Both the position numbers and the translations under genes were made by a program. Source: Pseudomonas nunensis (GTDB taxonomy: Bacteria; Pseudomonadota; Gammaproteobacteria; Pseudomonadales; Pseudomonadaceae). Taken from it: a DNA stretch of 64,000 bases. The DNA lies in the NCBI RefSeq assembly GCF_024296925.1, contig NZ_CP101125.1:6450501-6514500 (forward strand), given 5' to 3'. Numbering within the stretch: position 1 is the first letter of the stretch; each line of letters begins with the position of its first letter. Positions 9,128 through 18,460 of this stretch are shown here, in pieces. The notes beneath the pieces were generated by a model, which saw only the letters and a program-made list of their open reading frames with translations, was not told the DNA's origin and did no database searches.

Positions 9128-9283
9128 AGTGGATGCGCCTCCGTGAAAAGGGTTTTTGCCGAGAATTGTCGCCAAATATAGGCACTTATATAGTGAAATG
9201 CACTGGCTAATCTTTTTTAAACTGCCCACATCTTCGGTCTGCACAACACACGTCAGCGGTAAGCCGCGATGAGGGATATGAAA

Positions 9284-10588
9284 ATGCGCGTTATGGTCTT
9301 GGGTAGCGGCGTCATCGGTACCGCCAGTGCTTACTATCTGGCGCGTGCCGGGTTTGAAGTGGTGGTCGTGGACCGGCAGCCGGCTGCGGCCATGGAGACC
9401 AGTTTCGCCAACGCCGGGCAAGTGTCGCCGGGCTATGCCTCACCGTGGGCGGCGCCGGGTGTGCCGCTCAAGGCCATCAAGTGGCTGCTGCAACGCCACG
9501 CGCCGCTGGCGATCAAGGCCACCGCCGACATCGACCAATACCTGTGGATGGCGCAGATGCTGCGCAACTGCACCGCCAACCGCTATGCAGTGAACAAAGA
9601 GCGCATGGTCCGTCTGTCCGAGTACAGCCGTGACTGCCTCGACGAATTGCGCGCCGAAACCGGGATTGCCTACGAAGGCCGCAGCCTCGGTACTACGCAG
9701 CTCTTCCGCACTCAGGCTCAACTCGATGGCGCCGCGAAAGACATCGCCGTGCTGAAAGAGTCTGGCGTGCCGTTCGAACTGCTCGACCGCGCCGGCATTG
9801 CTCGGGTTGAACCGGCCCTGGCCGCTGTCACCGACATCCTCGCCGGTGCCCTGCGCCTGCCAAACGACCAGACTGGTGACTGCCAGATCTTCACCACTCG
9901 CCTGGCTGAAATGGCGGTGAAACTGGGTGTGGAATTCCGTTACGGCCAGGACATCCAGAAACTCGACTTCGCCGGTGATCGCATCAACGGCGTGTGGATC
10001 GACGGCAAGCTGGAAACCGCTGACCGTTACGTCCTGGCACTCGGCAGCTACTCACCACAATTGCTCAAGCCGCTGGGCATCAAGGCCCCGGTGTATCCGC
10101 TCAAGGGTTACTCCCTGACGGTGCCGATCACCAACCCGGCGATGGCCCCGACATCGACCATTCTCGACGAAACCTACAAGGTCGCGATCACCCGTTTCGA
10201 CAACCGCATCCGCGTTGGCGGCATGGCTGAAATAGCCGGTTTTGACCTGTCGCTGAACCCGCGTCGGCGCGAAACCCTGGAGATGATCGTCAACGACCTT
10301 TATCCTCAGGGCGGTGATCTGGCCCAGGCGAGTTTCTGGACCGGCCTGCGTCCGACCACCCCGGACGGCACGCCGATCGTTGGCGCAACCAAATTCAGCA
10401 ACCTGTTCTTGAACACTGGCCACGGCACGCTCGGTTGGACCATGGCTTGTGGTTCCGGTCGCTTGCTGGCTGACCTAATGGCGAAGAAAACCCCGCAGAT
10501 CAGCGCCGAAGGCCTCGATATTTCCCGTTATGGCCGCAAAATCCAGGAGTCCGCAAAACATGGCAATCCAGCGCCAGCTCACCAATGA
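9284..10588 (+). CDS. dadA: D-amino acid dehydrogenase small subunit DadA
   Basis: A 434-residue flavoprotein very close to Pseudomonas DadA. The ATG at 9284 gives the usual amino terminus ([12 protein letters not shown]) and has GAGGG 8 bases upstream; ATGs at 9269 and 9278 have worse spacing. The FAD-binding GSGVIG is at residues 7-12. Further blocks are [28 protein letters not shown] and [14 protein letters not shown]. The enzyme deaminates D-alanine and other D-amino acids at the membrane and passes electrons to the respiratory chain, giving pyruvate and ammonia. It heads a group with ridA (overlapping) and dadX. Confidence 0.95.
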   Translation: MRVMVLGSGVIGTASAYYLARAGFEVVVVDRQPAAAMETSFANAGQVSPGYASPWAAPGVPLKAIKWLLQRHAPLAIKATADIDQYLWMAQMLRNCTANRYAVNKERMVRLSEYSRDCLDELRAETGIAYEGRSLGTTQLFRTQAQLDGAAKDIAVLKESGVPFELLDRAGIARVEPALAAVTDILAGALRLPNDQTGDCQIFTTRLAEMAVKLGVEFRYGQDIQKLDFAGDRINGVWIDGKLETADRYVLALGSYSPQLLKPLGIKAPVYPLKGYSLTVPITNPAMAPTSTILDETYKVAITRFDNRIRVGGMAEIAGFDLSLNPRRRETLEMIVNDLYPQGGDLAQASFWTGLRPTTPDGTPIVGATKFSNLFLNTGHGTLGWTMACGSGRLLADLMAKKTPQISAEGLDISRYGRKIQESAKHGNPAPAHQ

Positions 10589-10913
10589 GCGCATGAGTCA
10601 GATCGTCGCTCACAACGGAACGGTGTATCTGGCAGGGCAGGTCGGCGATGACATGAGCGCCGGGATTGAACAGCAGACCCGTGAAACGCTTGCCAACATC
10701 GAGCGTTTGCTCGATCTGGCCGGCACCGACAAGCACCACTTGCTGTCGGTGACGATTTACCTGAAAGACATCGACGCGCATTTCGAAGGCATGAATGCGG
10801 TCTGGGACAAGTGGCTGCCAAAAGGCGTCGCGCCAGCCCGTGCCACCGTCGAGTCGAAGTTGTGCGAACCGGAAATCCTGGTTGAGTTGTCGGTAGTTGC
10901 CGCGCTGCCGTAA
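10560..10913 (+). CDS. RidA-family enamine/imine deaminase
   Basis: A 117-residue RidA/YjgF/UK114 protein. The ATG at 10560 lies inside the end of dadA (29-base overlap) and has AGGAG 10 bases upstream, so translation is coupled. The family signature is present at the end ([22 protein letters not shown]). RidA proteins hydrolyse reactive imine/enamine intermediates. Beside DadA, whose product is an imino acid, a role in clearing 2-iminopropionate or related imines is a reasonable inference. Whether this paralogue or another is the main RidA is unknown. Confidence 0.88.
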   Translation: MAIQRQLTNERMSQIVAHNGTVYLAGQVGDDMSAGIEQQTRETLANIERLLDLAGTDKHHLLSVTIYLKDIDAHFEGMNAVWDKWLPKGVAPARATVESKLCEPEILVELSVVAALP

Positions 10914-10948
10914 AGCGCCGCAACGACCTGTTGGAAACGATCCCTCTC

Positions 10949-10994
10949 CCGGTGCTGTTGGCGGTTCACGCCGTCAGCCAGCGCCGGTTTTTTA
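10949..10994 (+). terminator. Rho-independent terminator/attenuator inside the dad locus
   Basis: A long GC-rich hairpin (CCGGTGCTG ... CAGCGCCGG, with a nested GGCGG/CCGTC part) is followed by a run of six T. It lies between ridA and dadX, so it should cut part of the dadA-ridA transcript before dadX. Confidence 0.8.
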
Positions 10995-11023
10995 TTCCCA
11001 TGACCGCCTAGAAGTCTGCCGCC

Positions 11024-12100
11024 ATGCGTCCTGCCCGTGCCCTGATTGACCTTCAAGCCCTGCGTCACAACTACCAAGTCGCCCGTGAAGTCACGGCGGG
11101 GGCCAAGGCCCTTGCGGTGATCAAGGCCGATGCCTACGGCCATGGTGCGGTGCGATGCGCCCAGGCGCTGGAAGCCGAGGCGGACGGGTTTGCAGTGGCC
11201 TGCATCGAAGAGGCCTTGGAACTGCGCGCCGCAGGCATTCGGGCGCCGGTGTTGCTGCTGGAAGGGTTTTTCGAAGCCGATGAACTGTCGCTGATCGTCG
11301 AACATGACTTCTGGTGCGTGGTGCATTCGCTGTGGCAGCTCGAAGCGATCGAGAAGGCTACGCTGAGCAAGCCGATCACGGTCTGGCTCAAGCTCGATTC
11401 CGGTATGCACCGGGTTGGCTTGCATCCGAAGGATTATCAGGCGGCCTATCAACGGCTGCTGGCCAGCGGCAAAGTGGCGAAAATCGTCTTGATGAGCCAC
11501 TTCGCCCGGGCCGATGAGCTGCACGAGCAGGCCAGCGCCGAGCAGGTGGCGGTGTTCGAAGCGGCGCGCCAGGGCTTGGCCGCCGAGGTCAGCCTGCGCA
11601 ACTCGCCAGCGGTGCTCGGTTGGCCGCAGATCCCGAGCGATTGGGTGCGTCCGGGCATCATGCTCTACGGCGCAACGCCTTTCGAAGAAGCCAACGCCGT
11701 GGCCTCGCGACTGCAACCGGTGATGACCCTCGAATCCAAAGTGATTTGCGTGCGCGAACTGCCGGCCGGCGAGCCTGTTGGCTATGGTGCGAAGTTCATC
11801 ACCCAAAAGCCGATGCGCATTGGCGTGGTGGCGATGGGGTATGCCGACGGCTACCCGCGTCACGCGCCGACCGGTACGCCAGTGTTGGTCGCCGGTCAGC
11901 GCAGCCAATTGCTCGGCCGGGTGTCGATGGACATGCTCTGCATTGACCTGACCGATGTGCCGCAAGCCGGCCTCGGTTCGACCGTCGAGTTGTGGGGTAA
12001 AAACGTGCTGGCCAGCGAAGTGGCCATGGCTGCGGACACGATTCCTTACCAGATCTTCTGCAACCTGCGCCGGGTGCCGCTGCTCTATTCCGGGGCTTGA
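11024..12100 (+). CDS. dadX: Catabolic alanine racemase DadX
   Basis: A 358-residue fold-type III alanine racemase of normal length. The PLP-binding lysine is at residue 34 ([11 protein letters not shown]) and the second catalytic base is Tyr254 (VGYGAKF). The carboxy-terminal beta domain has the [14 protein letters not shown] block. It interconverts L- and D-alanine, feeding DadA; the location behind dadA and ridA points to the catabolic DadX instead of the biosynthetic Alr. The ATG at 11024 gives the usual amino terminus, without a strong ribosome site. The hairpin just upstream may limit read-through from dadA. Confidence 0.94.
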   Translation: MRPARALIDLQALRHNYQVAREVTAGAKALAVIKADAYGHGAVRCAQALEAEADGFAVACIEEALELRAAGIRAPVLLLEGFFEADELSLIVEHDFWCVVHSLWQLEAIEKATLSKPITVWLKLDSGMHRVGLHPKDYQAAYQRLLASGKVAKIVLMSHFARADELHEQASAEQVAVFEAARQGLAAEVSLRNSPAVLGWPQIPSDWVRPGIMLYGATPFEEANAVASRLQPVMTLESKVICVRELPAGEPVGYGAKFITQKPMRIGVVAMGYADGYPRHAPTGTPVLVAGQRSQLLGRVSMDMLCIDLTDVPQAGLGSTVELWGKNVLASEVAMAADTIPYQIFCNLRRVPLLYSGA

Positions 12101-12228
12101 CCCGGAACACCCTGTGCCGGAAGTCGCCTCGCTGAACAGGATTCAGGCCAAAGTGTTGTAAATACTGAACGCTGTCGCCATGATAACGCTCAATATTCCT
12201 ACAACCTGAATCCCTGGAGGCTCCAGCA

Positions 12229-12777
12229 TTGGACGTCGGTGAACGACTGCAATCCATCCGTAAGCTCAAAGGTCTTTCGCAGCGTGAACTCGCCAAGCGC
12301 GCGGGCGTCACCAACAGCACCATTTCGATGATCGAGAAGAACAGCGTCAGCCCCTCGATCAGTTCGCTGCGCAAGGTTCTGGGCGGGATTCCCATGTCCA
12401 TGGTCGAGTTCTTTTCCGAAGAGATCCTGCAGGAAAAACCGACTCAGATCGTCTACAAAGCCAACGAGCTGATCGATATTTCCGATGGTGCCGTGACCAT
12501 GAAACTGGTCGGTCGGGCGCACCCGAGCCGGGCCATCGCATTCCTCAATGAAATCTACCCGCCGGGCGCCGATACCGGTGACGAGATGCTCACCCATGAG
12601 GGCGAGGAAACCGGGATTTTGGTCGAAGGGCGACTGGAGTTGGTGGTCGGCGCAGAAACTTTTGTGCTCGAAGCCGGCGACAGCTACTACTTTGAAAGTA
12701 CCAAGCCGCACCGTTTCCGGAATCCGTTCGACGCACCGGCGCGACTAATCAGCGCAGCCACGCCGGCGAATTTCTAA
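12229..12777 (+). CDS. pauR: PauR-like HTH/cupin transcriptional repressor
   Basis: A 182-residue regulator starting with TTG, supported by CTGGAGG at the right spacing (12214-12220); no better ATG exists upstream. An XRE helix-turn-helix spans about residues 6-60 (GLSQRELAKRAGVTNSTISM). A cupin domain fills the rest (EEETGILVEGRLELVVGAE is split by the effector pocket strands). The arrangement next to dadX and cycB matches PauR of P. aeruginosa, a repressor of gamma-glutamylation polyamine genes. The TTG start probably keeps its level low. Confidence 0.85.
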   Translation: MDVGERLQSIRKLKGLSQRELAKRAGVTNSTISMIEKNSVSPSISSLRKVLGGIPMSMVEFFSEEILQEKPTQIVYKANELIDISDGAVTMKLVGRAHPSRAIAFLNEIYPPGADTGDEMLTHEGEETGILVEGRLELVVGAETFVLEAGDSYYFESTKPHRFRNPFDAPARLISAATPANF

Positions 12778-12946
12778 GAAAAGAGGCGTCCTGCCAGTAC
12801 CGCCGAGGCGCCCGAGCTGTTTTCCACCGCACAACAAGACCCCTTCGACTTTGGGGTTGTTTCAGTGTGGCGGGCTTGCCGTTATACTTGCGCCCGCCTG
12901 CGAACCGTGGCCGCGGGCGTGAATAGCCACCATTGAGGGTGAACGC

Positions 12947-13372
12947 GTGAACCTAATTATGAAAATGCTGGCTGCACCAGCAACTGTATTGGCCCTTTGG
13001 GCTGTGAGCGCACAAGCTGCGACGAACGACGATATTGCCAAACGCCTTGAGCCAGTCGGCCAGGTTTGTGTAACGGGTCAGGAATGCAAGGGGATGGAAG
13101 TCGCTGCTTCGGCTGGCGGCGGTGGAGCCAAGACCCCGGATGAAGTGATTGCAAAACATTGCAACGCTTGCCACGGTACCGGCCTGCTGGGCTCGCCGAA
13201 AATCGGCGACGCGGCTGACTGGGGCAAACGTGCCAAAGAACAAGGTGGTGTTGACGGCCTGCTCGCCAAAGCGATCTCGGGCATCAACTCCATGCCGCCA
13301 AAAGGCACCTGTGCCGACTGCTCGGATGACGAGCTGAAAGGCGCGATCTCGAAGATGTCCGGCCTGAAATAA
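12947..13372 (+). CDS. cycB: Cytochrome c5
   Basis: A 141-residue exported monohaem cytochrome. The GTG at 12947 follows a GAGGG ribosome site; an in-frame ATG at 12959 is the alternative. A signal peptide ends near AQA-AT (residue 25). The haem-binding CNACH is at residues 72-76 and Met116 (NSMPPKG) is the likely sixth ligand. Cys122 and Cys125 form the extra disulfide typical of cytochrome c5. The 40-residue spacer before the haem domain contains two further Cys. It should carry electrons in the periplasm. Confidence 0.9.
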   Translation: MNLIMKMLAAPATVLALWAVSAQAATNDDIAKRLEPVGQVCVTGQECKGMEVAASAGGGGAKTPDEVIAKHCNACHGTGLLGSPKIGDAADWGKRAKEQGGVDGLLAKAISGINSMPPKGTCADCSDDELKGAISKMSGLK

Positions 13373-13388
13373 GCCTTCATCTTCAGCG

Positions 13389-13416
13389 AAAAAGCCGCTT
13401 GCGAGCGGCTTTTTTG
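13389..13416 (+). terminator. Rho-independent terminator of cycB
   Basis: A 10-bp stem (AAAAGCCGCT / AGCGGCTTTT) with a 4-base loop is followed by T residues, 16 bases after the cycB stop. Confidence 0.9.
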
Positions 13417-13507
13417 TGCCTGCGATTTGCCTGCGCGACTATTCTTTGCAGCAAAGACCCGGCAAGCTCGGTCCAACCCCAATTCACGGAACGTGCGGGA
13501 GGATCAG

Positions 13508-15430
13508 ATGGTGCAGTTGTGTTCAATCGAACAAGCGGTCGATGACGTACTGGCGCGGTTGCCGGCGCATATTCACATGGGCCTGCCCCTGGGCCTGGGC
13601 AAACCCAACCACTTCGTCAACGCGCTGTTCCAACGCATCGCGCAACTGCCCGAGCGGCGGCTGACGATCTACACCGCTCTGTGCCTTGGCCGTCCGTCCT
13701 TGGGCGATGGTTTGCAAAAGCGCTTCCTCGAACCCTTCATCGAGCGGGTCTTCGGCGATTATCCGGAACTGGAATTTCTCGCCGAACTGCAAAAAGACAA
13801 CCTGCCGCCGAACATCCACATCCAGCAATTCTTCATGCAGCCCGGCAGTCTGTTGCACAGCGCCCAGGCTCAGCAGGATTACGTCAGCAGCAACTACAGC
13901 CATGCTGCGCGGGACATCAATGCCGCAGGCTTGAATCTTGTTGCGCAACTGGTGGCCAGCCATGCCGATCACCCGGATCGCCTGAGCCTGAGTTGCAACC
14001 CGGACATCACCCTCGACCTGTTCCCGATGATCGCCAAGCGCCGCGAAGCAGGGGAGACCATTCTGGTCGTCGGCCAAGTGCACAACGATTTGCCCTACAT
14101 GCCCGGCGATGCGGAAGTCGGCATGGACGCGTTCGACCTGCTGATCGACGCGAAGGACAACACCACGCTGTTTTCCACGCCGAATATGCCAGTGGGTTTC
14201 CAGGATCATTTCATCGGCCTGCACGCCAGCACTCTTGTGCGCGATGGCGGCACGTTGCAGATCGGCATCGGCTCCATGGGCGACGCGTTGACCGCGGCAT
14301 TGCTGGCGCGCCAGGCGGATAACGCCGGCTACAAAGCGTTGTTGGCGGACTTGAATCTGAGCCAGTGGGCGCAGTTGATCGAGCGCGAAGGTGGCGTCGA
14401 ACCGTTCGCCAAGGGCCTGTACGGTTGCAGCGAAATGTTCGTCAACGGGTTGCTGGTGCTGGCGGATGCCGGGATCGTGCGGCGCAAGGTCTACCCGGAC
14501 GTACCGACCCAGCAGCAGGCCAACGACGGCACCCTCGACGAGGCGGCGCAAACCGACGGCATCTCGGTGCACGGCGGGTTTTTCCTCGGGCCGCGCAGTT
14601 TCTATGAGCGCCTGCGCGAGTTGCCCCAGAGCAAGCGGCTCGAATTCAACATGACCCGCATCAGCTACATCAACGAGCTCTACGGCCAGGAAGAGCTCAA
14701 GCGTTTGCAGCGCCTCGATGCACGGTTTATCAACACCGTGTTCACCATGACTCTGATGGGCGCTGGTGTGGCGGATCAACTGGAAGACGGGCGTGTGCTC
14801 AGTGGCGTGGGCGGGCAATACAACTTCGTCGCCCAGGGCCATGCGCTGGAAGGCGCGCGTTCGGTGCTGATCCTGCGTAGCTGGCGCGAGGCGGGCGGTG
14901 AAGTCAGTTCGAACATCGTCTGGGAATATGGCCACTGTACGATTCCACGGCATTTGCGGGACATCGTGGTCACCGAATACGGCATCGCCGACTTGCGGGG
15001 CAAGACCGATGCGGCGGTGATCGAGGCTTTGCTGAACATCAGCGATTCACGCTTCCAGCCGGGACTGATCGAACAGGCTCAGGCGGTCGGCAAGTTGCCG
15101 AAGAGTTTCCGCATTGATCCACGGTTTGCCGACAACCATCCACAGCGTTTGCAGGACATCAAGGCGCGGCACCCGAACCTGTTTCCGGAGTATCCGTTGG
15201 GTTGTGATTTCACCGAGGTGGAGCGGGACGTGTTGCGAGCGCTGAACTGGTTGAAGAGCAAGTTCAAGCTGAGCGAGATTCTGGAACTGGGCAAGGCTGC
15301 GCTGGATGCACCGGAGGCTGCGCAATACCCGGAACATCTGGAGCGGATGCAACTGACCAATCCGGAAGGGCTGAAGGAGGATTTATTTCAGCGGTTGTTG
15401 CTCGCCGGCCTCAAAGCCACCGCCATTTAA
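13508..15430 (+). CDS. Acetyl-CoA hydrolase/transferase family protein
   Basis: A 640-residue protein. The ATG at 13508 is chosen because GGGAGG lies 6 bases upstream; starts further 5' would run into the region behind the cycB terminator. The amino-terminal half resembles the CoA-transferase domain, and the carboxy half carries the family block (GGQYNFVAQGHALEGARSVL, then YGIADLRGKTDAAVIEAL). Members move CoA between acetyl/propionyl-CoA and small acids or hydrolyse the thioester. It is longer than the usual ~500-residue succinate/acetate CoA-transferases because of extra amino-terminal sequence. The substrate is unknown. Confidence 0.82.
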   Translation: MVQLCSIEQAVDDVLARLPAHIHMGLPLGLGKPNHFVNALFQRIAQLPERRLTIYTALCLGRPSLGDGLQKRFLEPFIERVFGDYPELEFLAELQKDNLPPNIHIQQFFMQPGSLLHSAQAQQDYVSSNYSHAARDINAAGLNLVAQLVASHADHPDRLSLSCNPDITLDLFPMIAKRREAGETILVVGQVHNDLPYMPGDAEVGMDAFDLLIDAKDNTTLFSTPNMPVGFQDHFIGLHASTLVRDGGTLQIGIGSMGDALTAALLARQADNAGYKALLADLNLSQWAQLIEREGGVEPFAKGLYGCSEMFVNGLLVLADAGIVRRKVYPDVPTQQQANDGTLDEAAQTDGISVHGGFFLGPRSFYERLRELPQSKRLEFNMTRISYINELYGQEELKRLQRLDARFINTVFTMTLMGAGVADQLEDGRVLSGVGGQYNFVAQGHALEGARSVLILRSWREAGGEVSSNIVWEYGHCTIPRHLRDIVVTEYGIADLRGKTDAAVIEALLNISDSRFQPGLIEQAQAVGKLPKSFRIDPRFADNHPQRLQDIKARHPNLFPEYPLGCDFTEVERDVLRALNWLKSKFKLSEILELGKAALDAPEAAQYPEHLERMQLTNPEGLKEDLFQRLLLAGLKATAI

Positions 15431-15448
15431 TTGCCAACAGAATCAACT

Positions 15449-15536
15449 GTGGGAGCGGGCTTGCTCGCGAAGACGGTGTGTCAGTCGACATCAACAGTGA
15501 CTGACACACCGTCTTCGCGAGCAAGCCCGCTCCCAC
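15449..15536. repeat. Perfect REPIN with 38-bp arms
   Basis: The arms 15449-15486 and 15499-15536 are exactly complementary over 38 bases and enclose a 12-base loop. The outer 24 bases are the GTGGGAGCGGGC-type REP; the inner 14 continue with GTGTGTCAGTC. It lies between the convergent CoA-transferase and xpt genes and may serve as a two-way terminator or mRNA end. Confidence 0.95.
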
Positions 15537-15558
15537 ATTGGTTTTGCGGTGTTGCGGG

Positions 15559-16170
<612 letters not shown>

Positions 16171-16187
16171 TTAAAAAGTAGTCGATT

Positions 16188-18197
16188 CTAGCGCTTTAAC
16201 ATCGCGCGTATATCCGCCAATGCGGTATTGCCGCGAACGGCTTTGACTTCAACGGGTGTGTCGTCGTTGCCTTCCCACGCCAAGTCGTCCGGCGGCAGTT
16301 CATCGAGGAAGCGGCTGGGCGCGCAGTCGATGATCTCGCCGTATTGCTTGCGCTTGGCGGCGAAGGTGAACGCCAGAGTCTGACGCGCGCGGGTAATCCC
16401 GACGTAGGCCAGGCGGCGTTCTTCTTCGATGGTGTCGGCTTCGATGCTGGAACGGTGCGGGAGGATTTCCTCTTCCATGCCCATGATGAACACGTAGGGG
16501 AATTCCAGGCCCTTGGAGGCGTGCAAGGTCATCATCTGCACACCTTCGGCGCCGTCTTCCTCTTCCTGTTGACGTTCCAGCATGTCGCGCAAGACGAGTT
16601 TGCCGATGGCGTCTTCGACGGTCATCTCGCCTTCTTCGTCTTTCTCCAGGGTGTTTTTCAACGCCTCGATCAGGAACCAGACGTTACCCATGCGGTAATC
16701 GGCGGCCTTGTCGCTGGAGCTGTTGGTGCGCAGCCAGTTCTCGTAATCGATGTCCATGACCATGCTGCGCAGGGCCGAGATCGGGTCTTCGCCGGCGCAC
16801 TGCTCGCGGACCTTGTCCATGAAGCGCTTGAAGCGCGACAGGCGATCGGTGAAGCGCGTGTCCAGATGCTCGCCCAGGCCGATTTCGTCGGTGGCGGCGT
16901 ACATCGAGATTTTGCGTTCAGTGGCGTAGTTGCCGAGCTTTTCCAGGGTTGTCGAGCCGATTTCCCGGCGCGGCACGTTGATCACCCGCAGGAAGGCGTT
17001 GTCGTCGTCCGGGTTCACGATCAAGCGGAAGTAAGCCATCAGGTCTTTCACTTCCTGACGTCCGAAAAAGCTGTTGCCGCCGGAAAGTCGGTAAGGAATC
17101 TGATGGTGTTGCAGCTTCAGCTCGATCAGCTTGGCCTGGTAGTTGCCGCGATACAGGATCGCAAAGTCACTGTACGGCCGGTCGGTGCGCAAGTGCAGGG
17201 TCAGCAGTTCCACGGCCACGCGCTCGGCTTCGGCGTCTTCGTTGCGGCAGCGGATCACGCGGATTTCATCGCCGTGACCCATCTCGCTCCACAGTTGTTT
17301 TTCAAACTCGTGGGGATTGTTCGAGATCAGCACGTTGGCGCAACGCAGGATGCGGCTGGTGGAGCGGTAGTTTTGTTCGAGCATGACGACTTTCAGGGAC
17401 GGGTAATCGTCCTTGAGCAGCATCAGGTTTTCCGGCCGGGCGCCGCGCCAGGCGTAGATCGACTGGTCATCGTCGCCTACCACGGTGAACTGGTTCCGCG
17501 TGCCGATCAGCAGTTTCACCAGCAAATACTGGCTGGCGTTGGTGTCCTGGTATTCGTCCACCAGCAGGTAGCGGACTTTGTTCTGCCACTTTTCGAGGAT
17601 GTCGGCGTGTTCCTGGAACAGCTTCACCGGCAGCAGGATCAGGTCGTCGAAGTCCACCGCGTTGAACGCTTTAAGCGTGCGCTGATAGTGGGTGTAGACG
17701 ATGGCTGCGGTCTGTTCCTTGGGATTGCGCGCGTTTTCCAGGGCTTCGGGCGGCAGGATCAGGTCGTTTTTCCAGGAGCCGATCATGTTCTTGATCTCGT
17801 CGACGCCGTCGTCGCCCGAGTATTCCTTCTGCATGATGTCGGTCATCAAGGCTTTGACGTCGGTCTCGTCGAAGATCGAGAAGCCCGGTTTGTAGCCCAG
17901 CCGCACGTGTTCCTTGCGGATGATGTTCAGGCCCAGGTTGTGGAAGGTGCACACCGTCAGGCCACGGCCTTCGCCGCCCTTGAGCAGGGTGCCGACCCGC
18001 TCCTTCATCTCGCGCGCGGCCTTGTTGGTAAAGGTCATGGCGACGATGTACTGGGCACGGATGCCGCAGTTCTGGATCAAGTGCGCGATCTTGCGCGTGA
18101 TCACGCTGGTCTTGCCGGAGCCTGCACCGGCGAGCACCAATAGAGGGCCGCCGACGTAGTTCACGGCTTCTTGCTGCCGGGGATTGAGTCGGGACAT
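16188..18197 (-). CDS. rep: ATP-dependent DNA helicase Rep
   Basis: A 669-residue superfamily 1A helicase. Walker A is AGAGSGKT at residues 23-30, the Walker B DEYQDTN at about 215, then GDDDQSIYAWRGA, QNYRSTSRIL, TLHASKGLEFPYVF and YVGITRARQTL, in the UvrD/Rep order. Rep unwinds DNA 3'-5' and helps replication forks past protein blocks. UvrD is the main alternative, but length and block wording favour Rep. It is the first gene of a minus-strand pair with xpt. Confidence 0.93.
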   Translation of the reverse strand: MSRLNPRQQEAVNYVGGPLLVLAGAGSGKTSVITRKIAHLIQNCGIRAQYIVAMTFTNKAAREMKERVGTLLKGGEGRGLTVCTFHNLGLNIIRKEHVRLGYKPGFSIFDETDVKALMTDIMQKEYSGDDGVDEIKNMIGSWKNDLILPPEALENARNPKEQTAAIVYTHYQRTLKAFNAVDFDDLILLPVKLFQEHADILEKWQNKVRYLLVDEYQDTNASQYLLVKLLIGTRNQFTVVGDDDQSIYAWRGARPENLMLLKDDYPSLKVVMLEQNYRSTSRILRCANVLISNNPHEFEKQLWSEMGHGDEIRVIRCRNEDAEAERVAVELLTLHLRTDRPYSDFAILYRGNYQAKLIELKLQHHQIPYRLSGGNSFFGRQEVKDLMAYFRLIVNPDDDNAFLRVINVPRREIGSTTLEKLGNYATERKISMYAATDEIGLGEHLDTRFTDRLSRFKRFMDKVREQCAGEDPISALRSMVMDIDYENWLRTNSSSDKAADYRMGNVWFLIEALKNTLEKDEEGEMTVEDAIGKLVLRDMLERQQEEEDGAEGVQMMTLHASKGLEFPYVFIMGMEEEILPHRSSIEADTIEEERRLAYVGITRARQTLAFTFAAKRKQYGEIIDCAPSRFLDELPPDDLAWEGNDDTPVEVKAVRGNTALADIRAMLKR

Positions 18198-18460
18198 ACA
18201 GGATCAGGGAGTCATTTGCGAAATGGGCCGGCATTTTAACAGGCTCAGCGAATTGTGCTGCTCTCTCCGACTTGTGACGCAGCACGCGATCTCTAATTGC
18301 CGGTTTTGTTACTTTCACGCAGGATGCGCGGAGAATTTGCGGCTAATGTACGTAATTCCGGATACACAGCCGTGTTTGATAACCGATGTCATTTGGTCAT
18401 TGGTTACCGGCGCGGCATAATGCCCGCCGCCTACATCATTGCAGAGTCTAGGGAGCTAGC

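Noticed and set aside
16344..18143. Open plus-strand frame of about 600 codons
   Set aside because: It is antisense to rep, which has all helicase motifs. Its composition (Val, Gly, His, Gln rich) is typical of a shadow of GC-rich coding DNA.
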